Shown: positions 50,019 through 58,878 of the stretch, one piece after another
How the letters are laid out: every line of letters starts with the position of its first letter
How positions within the stretch are numbered: position 1 is the stretch's first letter
Assembly (NCBI RefSeq): GCF_963665445.1
Contig: NZ_OY762276.1
Span: forward strand, 1,024,001-1,088,000
Direction of reading: 5' to 3'
Source: an uncultured Desulfobulbus sp.
Lineage (GTDB): Bacteria; Desulfobacterota; Desulfobulbia; Desulfobulbales; Desulfobulbaceae
Length of the DNA: 64,000 nucleotides
Translations under genes and position numbers: made by a program
The notes under the pieces: model-generated
What the model was told of the DNA's origin: nothing
The model's database searches: none
The model's input: only the letters and a program-made list of their open reading frames with translations

Positions 50019-51907
50019 TGATGACCTCGTAAAAAGTCAAACCGCCCAATCCGCTCGAAAAGAAGCGACTGGTTGAAAGTTTGTGCCTTCGTGAGTTCTT
50101 GTTGAGAAGTCTTCCCGAAAAAGTTCTTTGAAATATGTTTGGAAAGCCAAAAAGAAAAAAAATAGGCTGTAAAAGGACGTCATTGGGCTGGTTTTCTCGC
50201 CCCAGTGCCTGCTGGCCCGCAATATGTTCAAGCCGATGGCCTTCATGAAGGCGGCAAACCGCACTGCTTTCATGCCACGAACCCGGAGATGTTTGACACC
50301 GGTGCGCCGGTCGAATTCCGACATGGTCGCCTCAACGCCGGCCCGGTACCGGTACTTCTCCCTGAACTCCGGGCTTTCTTCTTCCTGTCGCCGTCGGGCC
50401 AGGCGGATATCCTTGTCGGTGTAGCGGTAGTAATAGCCCTTTTTTCCGATGGAGACGGGGCACCGGTCAAACGAGGAGCAGTTCTGACAAACAGCGATGG
50501 GGAAGAGTGCGCTGTAGCCGGATTTTGATTTCTTCACCGTGTCGGGTGCCGTGACCTGGGGGCAGGTGAGAACCTTGCCCTGGTCATCAAGGGTGAATTC
50601 GGTCAGGTTGAACTTCTTCTGATTGCCCGGCATGACCGGGGAGATGACTGCCACCTGATGCTCCTGCAGGGCCGTTTCACAATTGCTGTCGCTGCCGTAG
50701 AGGGAATCGGCCAGCATTTGCTGCGGCAGCATCGCCTTCTGCTCCAGTTGGGCCAAGGCGGGCAGGAGGGCATTGGCATCATGCTGATCCGCGGATTCCA
50801 CCGCCACCTGCGTGATCAGGGATGGTCCACGCTCATCGGTGGTGGTGTAGTTTTCCACCAACTGCACCTGATACCCTTGGCCTTTATGACTGCTGTAGCC
50901 GGCATCCGCATCGGAGGGGTTTTGCAGTGAATCGGAGGGCACCTCCTTGTTCGGCCGGGCCACGGCTTTCTTGCCAGAATCGGCGGTGGTGTCTTCCTCG
51001 ATGACACACTGTTCGGCGAACAACCGGCTCAGCAGTTTGAAGCTCTGCATGGTGCTGACCTCGTCCACGGCGGCAAAACGCTCGGTCAAGAGCAGCACAT
51101 CCGCAGCCAACTGATCAAGGGTGCGGGTGGACTCGGTGGGTTTGACCATGGCGAACAAAGACGCCTGCGATTTGCTCAGATACCGTTGGGTCAACTCCGT
51201 GTCGAGTTGATCAAAGTGTTCCCGGTGGTGTCGCTTCAGGTTGACGAGGAACTTCTTGATCGTTTTGGTGAACAACCCGATACGACCCAGATTGCGCATG
51301 TTGGATTTGACATGCACCGAGTCCATGCGCTGCTTATTCATATCGGCCTTGAGCAACTTGGCCAGGATGCCCAGGGAGGCATCAAATATCTCGGCATAGC
51401 TCGCATCCGAGGCCAGGTGATCGCGCATGGTCCAGAGCGTTTTGTGGCTGAGGTATACAGCCGCGTCGGAGCACGAGGTGATGTTGAGGGCATAGTGCCA
51501 CTGGATATTGAAACAGAACTGCTCAACCGCCTCCTGATCAGTACAATCATGCATTTGCTGGAGGATCATCACCCCCATCATGGCATACAGTTCCTTGGTG
51601 GGTCGGCCATTGTAGTCATGATAATGGTGGCGCAGGGACTCCACCGGGAGTTCAGGCAGGATATGCTTCTGAAAAAGACCTGCCCATGAGTTGTCCAGGA
51701 GGGCGCGTCGTTTGGGTCCCAAATGGGCCCATGGGTCGAGGATGTTGAGCTGTTTGTGGTTTTTCACGTGAAACATTATCTCGTCTCGCATTTAATTGAT
51801 ATTACGCAAATATATTAACAGAATGCGAGAAAAATGACAATGGTAATCCAGACGTTAATCCTGGAAAATTAACCAGTTAAATAGAAATACTTTTTACGAC
51901 GCCATCA
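50019..51907 (-). mobile_element. IS1182-like element, copy 2
   Basis: 1889 bp, same as copy 1 (16112-18000) in ends, length and encoded protein. No target duplication: left flank TTTCA, right flank AGTTT. It separates the GNAT gene from rsgA and supplies the last codons of rsgA. Absence of a duplication suggests a deletion or recombination after insertion. Confidence 0.9.
50037..51791 (-). CDS. IS1182-family-like DDE transposase, second copy
   Basis: 584 aa, residue-for-residue the same as the protein at 16130-17884; see there for motifs. Identity shows that at least one copy moved very recently. Confidence 0.88.
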   Translation of the reverse strand: MRDEIMFHVKNHKQLNILDPWAHLGPKRRALLDNSWAGLFQKHILPELPVESLRHHYHDYNGRPTKELYAMMGVMILQQMHDCTDQEAVEQFCFNIQWHYALNITSCSDAAVYLSHKTLWTMRDHLASDASYAEIFDASLGILAKLLKADMNKQRMDSVHVKSNMRNLGRIGLFTKTIKKFLVNLKRHHREHFDQLDTELTQRYLSKSQASLFAMVKPTESTRTLDQLAADVLLLTERFAAVDEVSTMQSFKLLSRLFAEQCVIEEDTTADSGKKAVARPNKEVPSDSLQNPSDADAGYSSHKGQGYQVQLVENYTTTDERGPSLITQVAVESADQHDANALLPALAQLEQKAMLPQQMLADSLYGSDSNCETALQEHQVAVISPVMPGNQKKFNLTEFTLDDQGKVLTCPQVTAPDTVKKSKSGYSALFPIAVCQNCSSFDRCPVSIGKKGYYYRYTDKDIRLARRRQEEESPEFREKYRYRAGVEATMSEFDRRTGVKHLRVRGMKAVRFAAFMKAIGLNILRASRHWGEKTSPMTSFYSLFFFFLAFQTYFKELFREDFSTRTHEGTNFQPVASFRADWAV

Positions 51908-52997
51908 AGTTTTTAATTTTTTTCGAAATCTGCTGCCAGCGTTCCCTTTCCACTCTGGCGGCACTTTTGTTTTGCCGTTCATGGGCGTAAACGAGCTCAT
52001 TGTTCAGCTTGATATAGTTGTTCATCCTTCTGGAGGATATTTCTCCCGAGGTTACCGCTTCGAGCACCCGGCAGCCCGGCTCACAGGTATGCGTGCAATT
52101 GCTGAACCTGCATTGACCGGCAAGTACTTCAATATCGGGAAATGCGCTCATGCTGCTCGATTCTTGTCGGACCAAGCCTATTTCCCGGATGCCCGGATTA
52201 TCAATCACCATTCCGCCCCCGGGCAGGAGAAGCAGGTCGCGGCTTGTTGTTGTATGCCGTCCCTTGCCGACCCTTTCACCAACGGCTCTGGTTTTTCTGA
52301 TATTTTCTCCAGCGAGATGATTGATCAGGGTGGATTTTCCCGCACCCGATGAACCTATCAGGGCAGCTGTCCGGTGTGGATGAAGCAACGCCGCAACACG
52401 GGAAACCGCATTAATGTCATAGAGTGACAGGGAAAAGACCGTAACGCCAGGGGCGATGGCCTCTACCTCGCAGACAAACTGCTCCGGATTTTGCTGTAGG
52501 TCGGATTTGCTGAGCAAGATGACAGGTTCAATGCCGCAATGATAGGCAAGCATGAGGTATCGCTCGATCCTTGCCAAGTTGAAATCCCTGTCAAGGCCGC
52601 AGACGATAAAGGCAAAATCAAGGTTTGCTGCTATTCCCTGTTCTTCATATACTTTCGCTTCCCGGCCGGACTTGCCTACGACAGCCTTTCTGGACAACAG
52701 ATTATTTCTTATAAAAATGTTTGTAATAACCTGGTCTTTCACAAGCACCCAGTCGCCGACGACCGGATATATTCCAGCTGCATGGTCATAGAGCCGACCT
52801 GCTAGTGAAACGGGGAATACTTCATCTTCCTGCATTACTGAAAAAATTTGCTTATGTACTCCGACCACCCTTGCCGGGGTGGAATCGGCAGCTGATTTTT
52901 CACATTGCTGTTGAAAAAAAGGTGACCATCCCAGCTTTTTCAGTCCGGACATGAATGTATTTTCATGTAAAAGCACGTTTTTGTGTATAATTTGCAT
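51894..52997 (-). CDS. rsgA: RsgA-type ribosome small-subunit GTPase
   Basis: 367 aa, ATG 52997 preceded by AGGA. N-terminal OB-fold (to about 115), then a circularly permuted GTPase with G4 SKSD first, then G1 GSSGAGKST, G2-region GRHTTTSRD and G3 DNPG, and a C-terminal zinc motif (CRFSNCTHTCEPGC). RsgA checks late 30S assembly. The final residues (MAS) and the stop codon are read from the IS1182-like terminal repeat; only the extreme C-terminus is affected. The divergence from textbook RsgA leaves room for a paralogue. Confidence 0.88.
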   Translation of the reverse strand: MQIIHKNVLLHENTFMSGLKKLGWSPFFQQQCEKSAADSTPARVVGVHKQIFSVMQEDEVFPVSLAGRLYDHAAGIYPVVGDWVLVKDQVITNIFIRNNLLSRKAVVGKSGREAKVYEEQGIAANLDFAFIVCGLDRDFNLARIERYLMLAYHCGIEPVILLSKSDLQQNPEQFVCEVEAIAPGVTVFSLSLYDINAVSRVAALLHPHRTAALIGSSGAGKSTLINHLAGENIRKTRAVGERVGKGRHTTTSRDLLLLPGGGMVIDNPGIREIGLVRQESSSMSAFPDIEVLAGQCRFSNCTHTCEPGCRVLEAVTSGEISSRRMNNYIKLNNELVYAHERQNKSAARVERERWQQISKKIKNLMAS

Positions 52998-54158
52998 AGT
53001 TTTTTCCTGTTGTGTTGCATGTGTAGCCTGGAGCTAACTTTGGATATACGGAATACGGAAACACCGAAGCCGAAAGCTCATAAGGTGTGAAAATTAAGAC
53101 GAAAAACAGTTACCGGAAAAAAGACGCAAAAATATTGCAGAGGTTCGACGGAACCAAAAAGGGAAAAACAGCTGGCATGGTTCCTGGGTGGAGTCTGAAC
53201 CTGCCGCTGTTGATGTGGTATCAATCGTCCGTCTGGTTACGCAGCGGTTTTCCCGGTAACGTACAGCACAAGATCAATTGAATTGGTGAACATAAAATTT
53301 CCTGAATTGATTGAATTATTGACGAAAAATTTACACAATGACTCCCCGCTTGTCAACACATGCAAAAAGGGGAAGGGTTTCTTTTCAGGAAGTATCTCCA
53401 GTCTTGGCAACATAGAACAGCTTGTGACTGCCACTAATAATCTTAACCGAGCTCCGATTCTGCCCAGGAGAGCAGACCATCGGTATGGCTCGTCTCGAGC
53501 CACCCACAACTGGCCGCCACCCCGTTGGATCGCTTGCCCCATTCTTGCGACATTATCGATGATGGGAGCGAGAGTTAGCGCTGTAAATACCGGGAGTAAC
53601 CATCGCTGAGCCGATCCACGCAAGGGACTTGCTTCAGCTTCGACGAGTAATGCTTTGGCCTATTCTCGTTTCAGAAAGCCCCTTGAACTCGCTGAGCTGG
53701 CCCGATGTAAATGGGTGGTGGCGATATCATTTTTTCAGGAGGGCGATTTCGGGGGGATTAAACGGGGTTATTTTTCAAAGCTGATTGACAGCTGCTTCAA
53801 TGTTCATCTAATATTTCATGTATTACCAGTGCGGCAGTGACCTCGAAAGTCGTTTTATCAATGAGCAAGAAAATCAGTCGTCTCTTTCCGGTTTGAAGTG
53901 GGATTGTATTTATGAGGACGGGCGTGGCAGGTTAAAAGAGTTCCTGTTCTTGTTTCATGATGAGATTGTCAAAATCTGCGCCGATTGTGTACAGGGACTC
54001 CCAAGCGAAAAGCCCCCCTGACAGCTCATTCCATGAAGCTCCGCACACCGGATTCAAAGTGGGATTGATGCGCAGGCAGGGCTTGGCATTGAAAACAATC
54101 CCCAAAAGATCAACATGCCTGGAAGTCGTCGATTTTGCCTATTGTCATTGGTGGGAGA
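52998..54158. other. Degraded region after rsgA
   Basis: About 1.1 kb without a clear gene. A minus-strand frame (53623-53237) has a protein-like N-terminal half (WLLPVFTALTLAPIIDNVAR) and a plus-strand frame (53818-54021) contains GLKWDCIYEDGRGRLKEF; both lack ribosome sites and known relatives. Reads like decayed genes. Confidence 0.3.
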
Positions 54159-54490
54159 ATGGGATTTGGCAGTTTTTTGGGGGTCACTTCGTTTTTTCGT
54201 GATCTTCATGAGAATGTTCCGGTGGGCGATCTTGCCGGCGCTGTCGGGGCGCTCATCGTCCTGCTCTGCCTGCTCGCCGGTTTCGGTCTGGCACTTTTCG
54301 TCATAAGTGTTGGGGAAACTCATGCAGCTGAAAGATTCAAGGGGGTGTTTCCCTCATACTCATTCTCAACGTATTGGGAGGCCTTGCCATCGTTGCTTGG
54401 GGCAGCGAGAAAATTGTGGTCACAGCAGCATTCTGGAGCCTTCTAGCGGTTTTGCCGGTATTGCTCGCATGTTCTTGGCAAAAGAAATGA
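54159..54490 (+). pseudogene. Small membrane protein gene with a frameshift in a G-run
   Basis: Starts MGFGSFLGVTSFFRDLHENV (GGTGGGAG before the ATG) and has a first membrane segment (ALIVLLCLLAGFGLALFVIS). At GGGGG (54341-54345) the phase is lost; one extra G continues it as SLILILNVLGGLAIVAWGSE and AAFWSLLAVLPVLLACSWQK to a stop at 54490. The repaired product has about 110 aa and three membrane segments. Either a pseudogene, a phase-variable gene or a sequence error. Confidence 0.55.
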
Positions 54491-54536
54491 AATCGAATGA
54501 GCTTTATCCTGCGAAATCGTGCAAAAGGGGTGTTTC

Positions 54537-54896
54537 ATGTGGAAATTGACTCTTTGCTGCAACGTCCTGTTGCTCTTTGTGTGCTGGATTCTCTCCCTGA
54601 TAGCCATCACTCCAGCGCATAATCTTTTGGTTGTCTATTCAGGGGCTATCGTCGAACTCCCGATATTGACTGATCTCGCCATACGCTACAGGTCTCTCTC
54701 GGTATGCATTCCACTTGTCTGGACGATTCTGGCCATATTTTTTGTCCGCCGGCTCATGGGCTGCCCGGAAGCAAAGAGAAATGGATGGATCGCTTTGCAT
54801 CTCTCCTGTTCGCTCATACTCGGGTTAAGCATGTTTACGGTATTCATCTTTGCAGGCATACTGCCGGTGCTGAAAATCGGAGCATCTTTGGGGTGA
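54537..54896 (+). CDS. Small membrane protein, unknown
   Basis: 119 aa from ATG 54537 (AAGGGG before it); an upstream in-frame start at 54519 is less likely. Three hydrophobic segments (CNVLLLFVCWILSLIAI, CIPLVWTILAIFFV, LILGLSMFTVFIFAGILPVL). It directly follows another small membrane-protein gene of similar size, so the two may form an operon. No known family. Confidence 0.55.
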   Translation: MWKLTLCCNVLLLFVCWILSLIAITPAHNLLVVYSGAIVELPILTDLAIRYRSLSVCIPLVWTILAIFFVRRLMGCPEAKRNGWIALHLSCSLILGLSMFTVFIFAGILPVLKIGASLG

Positions 54897-55159
54897 GCAC
54901 GTCGGTGTTCTGGCCAAGCATCGTTTTCTCGTTTGCGGGTTCAGCTATTTCCGATTTACAATGATTGAGGTGCTTGTCGAAAATAACTAAAAATGCACTT
55001 CCCCAACTGGAAACGGCTTGATCGCAAAACTAACCGGGCACTTGCCACGCAAATTCTTGTGGAGCAAATTTTCTGATATGATTTCAACTAACCGATAACG
55101 TCCACCAAAGAAGCGTTGTTGGGGTTGGAGACACAGACATCGTACAGGGAGATTATCAA

Positions 55160-55520
55160 CCTCCAGAAGATGGTTTTGTCATGGCGGCGGAGTGGTTCCT
55201 ATGCGCCACATGGGTGTTGAGGGTGGATGTTACGAATACAAATGCGACGAAACACAGGGGGAATGCAATTATGCGGGCCCTTGTAAAAATAAATTCATCC
55301 CTCTGGATAGCGGCAGGTTCCGGAGAGTGTCCGGCAGCGCCGAACATGTGCAGCAAACTCGTGAGTTGCGCAAGCATTGCGAGCGCCCCTACAACCTTCC
55401 TAGAGCATCAAACCGGTATGGAGAGAGTTCGTGTTCGCAGTCAACAGGCCGCCGTGGCTCGATGAACCATCAGCAGTCTGGCCCTATTGCTGATTGAAAT
55501 GGCTGGACTCCGCAAATAGA
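55160..55520 (+). pseudogene. Remnant of a DDE transposase C-terminus
   Basis: Coding traces in two phases: CNYAGPCKNKFIPLDSG and TRELRKHCERPYNL in one, then LEHQTGMERVRVRSQQAAVA and LALLLIEMAGLRK in the next. Together they resemble the C-terminal part of DDE transposases with a C-E-R motif and an RVRSQ motif. Broken by at least one frameshift, start missing. Family not determined. Confidence 0.45.
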
Positions 55521-55876
55521 GCTCAACCTCGAATCTGCAGCAAACGCTGTCCTGGGAGGCGAAAAAAGCTGCTTGATGGGTTCCATGTTGATATAAATAA
55601 ATTGCAATATTCGACCTGCTTCCGGCCATTGCCGATCTCTTCGCACTGCTCACCAAAACTAAATGGGACTGCCCCTCCCCAAGAGGGCTTGAAAGTTCGA
55701 AAAATATCAGATGAGCAGCGGCGCTAAGCAGAAGTAACCGGTAGGCAGACGAAAAAAACGGCTGGTTCAGCTTGAGGTGACTCGCAAACCTGTTGGCGGA
55801 AAATACTTTTCAATACCTATTGTAAGTATGGTTAACGAGTAGTATTTATTTTAACTAATGACACGGGAGGTCTATT
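55521..55876. other. Region before second secreted-protein copy
   Basis: No gene up to 55824. From about 55825 (GTAAGTATGGTTAACGAGTA) to the ATG at 55877 the sequence matches the upstream region of the island copy at 32349, including GACACGGGAGG, so promoter and ribosome site were duplicated with the gene. Confidence 0.5.
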
Positions 55877-56242
55877 ATGAGGACTGGAATTGATAAGCTA
55901 AAAAGAATAGTATTTTTTTCAATTCTTCTTACATTCATTTTTTTAGCATATAATAATGCTTATGCAGTAGATTGTAATAAAGCTTCTGTTGTAAGGGTTG
56001 GTCCTATCAAGACGTCAACTGGTGACAGGGTGATTGTCTATTTGAAAAATGAAACTGGATCTGCTGTTGGGACATGGGGGGCTGGTACAACTAGGTCATT
56101 TTACCTGCACACGAATATTGATAATAAAGGCCTTGCTACTTTATTGACCGCATTTGCAATTGGTAATGATGTTTGGGTTCGGTTTGATGATGATTATGCA
56201 AATACTTATAGTGTTATTTCCATAGTAAATATTCAGCAATAA
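55877..56242 (+). CDS. Small secreted protein, second copy
   Basis: 121 aa, about 94% identical to the island protein at 31987-32349, and in opposite orientation. Signal peptide to about residue 30, mature part of 91 aa with one Cys (VDCNKAS). Differences are conservative (for example ILLTFIFLAY for TLITFIFLSY in the signal; GNDVWVRFDD for GNNVWVRIDD). It retains its own C-terminus (VNIQQ), the likely original end. Function unknown; secreted and duplicated, so perhaps an effector, adhesin or toxin subunit. Confidence 0.75.
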   Translation: MRTGIDKLKRIVFFSILLTFIFLAYNNAYAVDCNKASVVRVGPIKTSTGDRVIVYLKNETGSAVGTWGAGTTRSFYLHTNIDNKGLATLLTAFAIGNDVWVRFDDDYANTYSVISIVNIQQ

Positions 56243-56297
56243 TTGATAAGTAAAACGAGATGTTCACCTTGGTTTTTATTGAACAGGGGCGAGCCGG

Positions 56298-57940
56298 CAT
56301 AGCCGTCAGGCTAAGGAGAAGACTCCAAGGGGGTGGTTGTATTCAGACAATTAGGCGCGACAAAACCGTCAAAGCCCCAGCCTCATAATGGCACCCTTTC
56401 TACCCGAGAATGATTACTAATCACTCTCGGAGATTGATGTTGAAGTTTTGCTAAATATAGCCCTTTTTTCAGCAATTTGCATCATTTTTTACCATTTGGA
56501 GAGTAGGAGATAAGGAATATCGGCTGATTGAAGAATCTATCAGGAAACAGCTTCACTGCTTCTTTACCGCGCAGGAAATCGACCTGTTAGCTCGTAAGAG
56601 CAAGTTCGTTCAGCGGTCAAGCGTGCTTGGTGGATTCACTTTTCTCTGCCTGCTGGCTTTTAATAGCGATGCTTTGGCTTTTGAGAGTCTCAACGATCTC
56701 ACCGTTAAGCTGGAATTGGACCATGCCCTATGCATAAAAAAACAATCCCTGGATGAGCGCTTCAATCAGCATGCGGTTTCGTTTCTCACAGCAGCCCTTT
56801 CAGAGTTGTTTAACAAGCAGTTGTCAGAGGGAAAATCGCTGTTGATGAGTTGTGATCAGTTTGCAAGGATTTTGATTAAAGATTCTGTTTGTTTTCAAAT
56901 AGATCAATCTTTATCCAAGTATTACCCCGGTAGCGGCGGCAGTGGCTCTGCGGCCAGTGTCAGAATCCAGTTTGAATATGATTTAGTGTCCGGCAGAATC
57001 GTTGATCTCAGCCTGAATGCGTTTAACGACCAGGATGCAACCAATTCAACGCTGACCATTGATGTTGTCAGAGAAGGTGACCTTGTTATTCGCGACCTCG
57101 CTTACATGCATATATCTGCATTGCGAGGCATCTTGCAGAACCTTGGTGACTTTTTGTGCCGCCTGCAGGCCAACAAGCAGGTGTATCAACTTCGAGGCAA
57201 GAAAAAGCTTGAGCTGAATTTTTCCCGGATTGTTCGAGCCATGACCGATGCAGGAATTGAAAAAATTGAAGACAGAGTATTCCTTGACCGGGATCTGACA
57301 TTAGAGGTTCGCCTCTTTGTTTATCTGTTACCTGAAAGCGTCTACCAGGAACGAATGCGCAAGGCCAACCTGAATGCCCAAAAGAAAGGGCGGCAAATAG
57401 GGAAAGAATTCAAAGCCCGAGCAAGGCTCAATCTGTTCATCACCTCCGCCTCAGAGGAGTTGCTTGATATTGAAAATGCGTGGAAGGCATACACGTTGCG
57501 CTGGCAAATCGAGCTTGTCTTTAAGACCTGGAAATCACTGTGGAAAATCGACAAGGTCAAAAAGGTGAAAAAGGAACGCCTTGAATGCTATATTTACTCG
57601 AAATTATTCATTATTGTACTCAGCCTGAACATGTTATGGATAACGCATAACCTCATGCGCGGGCTGTACGGTAAAAATCTCAGTTTCTACAAAGCTTTAA
57701 AGACCTGGATAAGATCTCTTGGCCGGTTCAAAGAGGCGTTTTTCACCGGAATAGAAGCTGTGACCAATTTGTTAAAAAAATTTCTCGAGCTGAGTTGCCG
57801 GAAACATTTGTTGGAGAAGAGAAAAAATGGAAACTATTCTCCGGAAATTGTTCAAGGCATTTTTATCTTGAGAATCGAAGGGGAGCCAATACCATGTGCG
57901 GCATAATCAATGCCGCCATGGCTTCGCCTGACGGCTATGG
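56298..57940 (+). mobile_element. IS4-family element
   Basis: 1643 bp; inverted ends CATAGCCGTCAGGC (continuing [T/G]AAG) and a 10-bp duplication GGCGAGCCGG (56288-56297, 57941-57950), as for IS4-family members. Unrelated to the IS4 element at 35968. Confidence 0.9.
56623..57906 (+). CDS. IS4-family transposase, 5' end uncertain
   Basis: 427 aa from GTG 56623, but coding sequence clearly continues upstream in frame (RLIEESIRKQLHCFFTAQEI, DLLARKSKFVQRSS) to about 56510 without any ATG; the true start may be a rare codon or lost. Motifs: VCFQIDQSLSKYYPG (Asp), GDLVIRDLAYMHIS (Asp) and YTLRWQIELVFKTWKS (Y-x2-R-x3-E-x6-K). Confidence 0.8.
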   Translation: MLGGFTFLCLLAFNSDALAFESLNDLTVKLELDHALCIKKQSLDERFNQHAVSFLTAALSELFNKQLSEGKSLLMSCDQFARILIKDSVCFQIDQSLSKYYPGSGGSGSAASVRIQFEYDLVSGRIVDLSLNAFNDQDATNSTLTIDVVREGDLVIRDLAYMHISALRGILQNLGDFLCRLQANKQVYQLRGKKKLELNFSRIVRAMTDAGIEKIEDRVFLDRDLTLEVRLFVYLLPESVYQERMRKANLNAQKKGRQIGKEFKARARLNLFITSASEELLDIENAWKAYTLRWQIELVFKTWKSLWKIDKVKKVKKERLECYIYSKLFIIVLSLNMLWITHNLMRGLYGKNLSFYKALKTWIRSLGRFKEAFFTGIEAVTNLLKKFLELSCRKHLLEKRKNGNYSPEIVQGIFILRIEGEPIPCAA

Positions 57941-57950
57941 GCGAGCCGGG

Positions 57951-58332
57951 AGTCCCTGAAACCCGGGAATCGTTCCGATCGTGCTGGGGCCAGGTATAGT
58001 GCATAGCACGTCTTGCTTGCTGAAGGTATCTATACATGACCTCATGAACAAAAGGGGGGAGACGAGTTTGTATCACCATTCCTTGTATTGTAAGCATCGT
58101 TTGATCTTGTTTCTGTGTGTGGCACCTGAAGGGCTTCTGAGAGATTCAAAGGGGACTGTTTTCGCCAACCGATCTGAGGCACAGAATATTTCACCGGCCA
58201 ATCCTGGGATCGGCACTGGCCAAAAACTGACCTGCTTCTTATTATGAAAGGACATGGTTAGGTTACATTTTCAGGGGTGGCCGATTGGTTCCCGAAGATG
58301 TATTGCTGTGATTATTTCTGTTCGAGGTGCCT
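57951..58332. other. Region upstream of thioredoxin gene
   Basis: About 380 bp without a recognised gene; it should hold the trxC promoter, which cannot be placed with confidence. Confidence 0.3.
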
Positions 58333-58776
58333 ATGAACACGGTGATTGTCTGCCCCGCCTGTGGGGCAAAAAACAGGATTCCTGAAGAGAAACAACGCTT
58401 AACCCCGAAATGTGGCAAATGCGGCACGTCCCTGGCTGGGGTGGCGGTATCCGGCAAGGTCAACAACCTGACGGATATGGCCTTTCAATCACAGGTCGAG
58501 CAATCGAAGTTGCCGGTCCTGCTTGATTTTTTTTCGCCAACTTGCGGTCCCTGCAAGATGATTGCCCCGGTGGTGGAAGCGCTCGCCCAGGAGTATGCGG
58601 GTCGCCTTCTGGTCTTCAAGCTCGATACCTCCACCCAGCAGATGACGGCCGCCCGTTTTCAGATTCGCGGTGTTCCGACCCTGCTTTTTATCGAGAATGG
58701 TCAGGTGGTGGATCAGGTGGTTGGCGCGGTGCCGCGTTCTGAGATTGCACAGCGTATTGAGAAGATGGTCGGGTAG
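58333..58776 (+). CDS. trxC: Thioredoxin-2 type protein with N-terminal zinc motif
   Basis: 147 aa from ATG 58333 (GAGGT before it). The N-terminus has CPAC (7-10) and CGKC (27-30), the zinc site typical of thioredoxin 2. The thioredoxin fold has redox centre CGPC (71-74) and the cis-Pro loop GVPTLLF. The usual Trp before CGPC is replaced (SPTCGPC), a small oddity. Reduces cytoplasmic disulfides, often in oxidative stress. A terminator follows. Confidence 0.92.
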   Translation: MNTVIVCPACGAKNRIPEEKQRLTPKCGKCGTSLAGVAVSGKVNNLTDMAFQSQVEQSKLPVLLDFFSPTCGPCKMIAPVVEALAQEYAGRLLVFKLDTSTQQMTAARFQIRGVPTLLFIENGQVVDQVVGAVPRSEIAQRIEKMVG

Positions 58777-58793
58777 ACCCGAACGACAGTATG

Positions 58794-58850
58794 AAAAAAA
58801 CGGCCTGTTGCCTCCTCCTGTCTCGGAGTTTGGCAACAGGCCGTTTTTTT
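58794..58850. terminator. Bidirectional terminator between trxC and tolC-like gene
   Basis: A perfect 12-bp stem CGGCCTGTTGCC/GGCAACAGGCCG with a 19-nt loop, seven A before and seven T after, so it works in both directions for the convergent genes. Confidence 0.9.
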
Positions 58851-58878
58851 GTTGGACAGATATCGCTCAGCAGGTGAT

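Noticed and set aside
53237..53623. 128-codon minus-strand frame as a gene
   Set aside because: Partly protein-like but no ribosome site, no family and an implausible C-terminal half.
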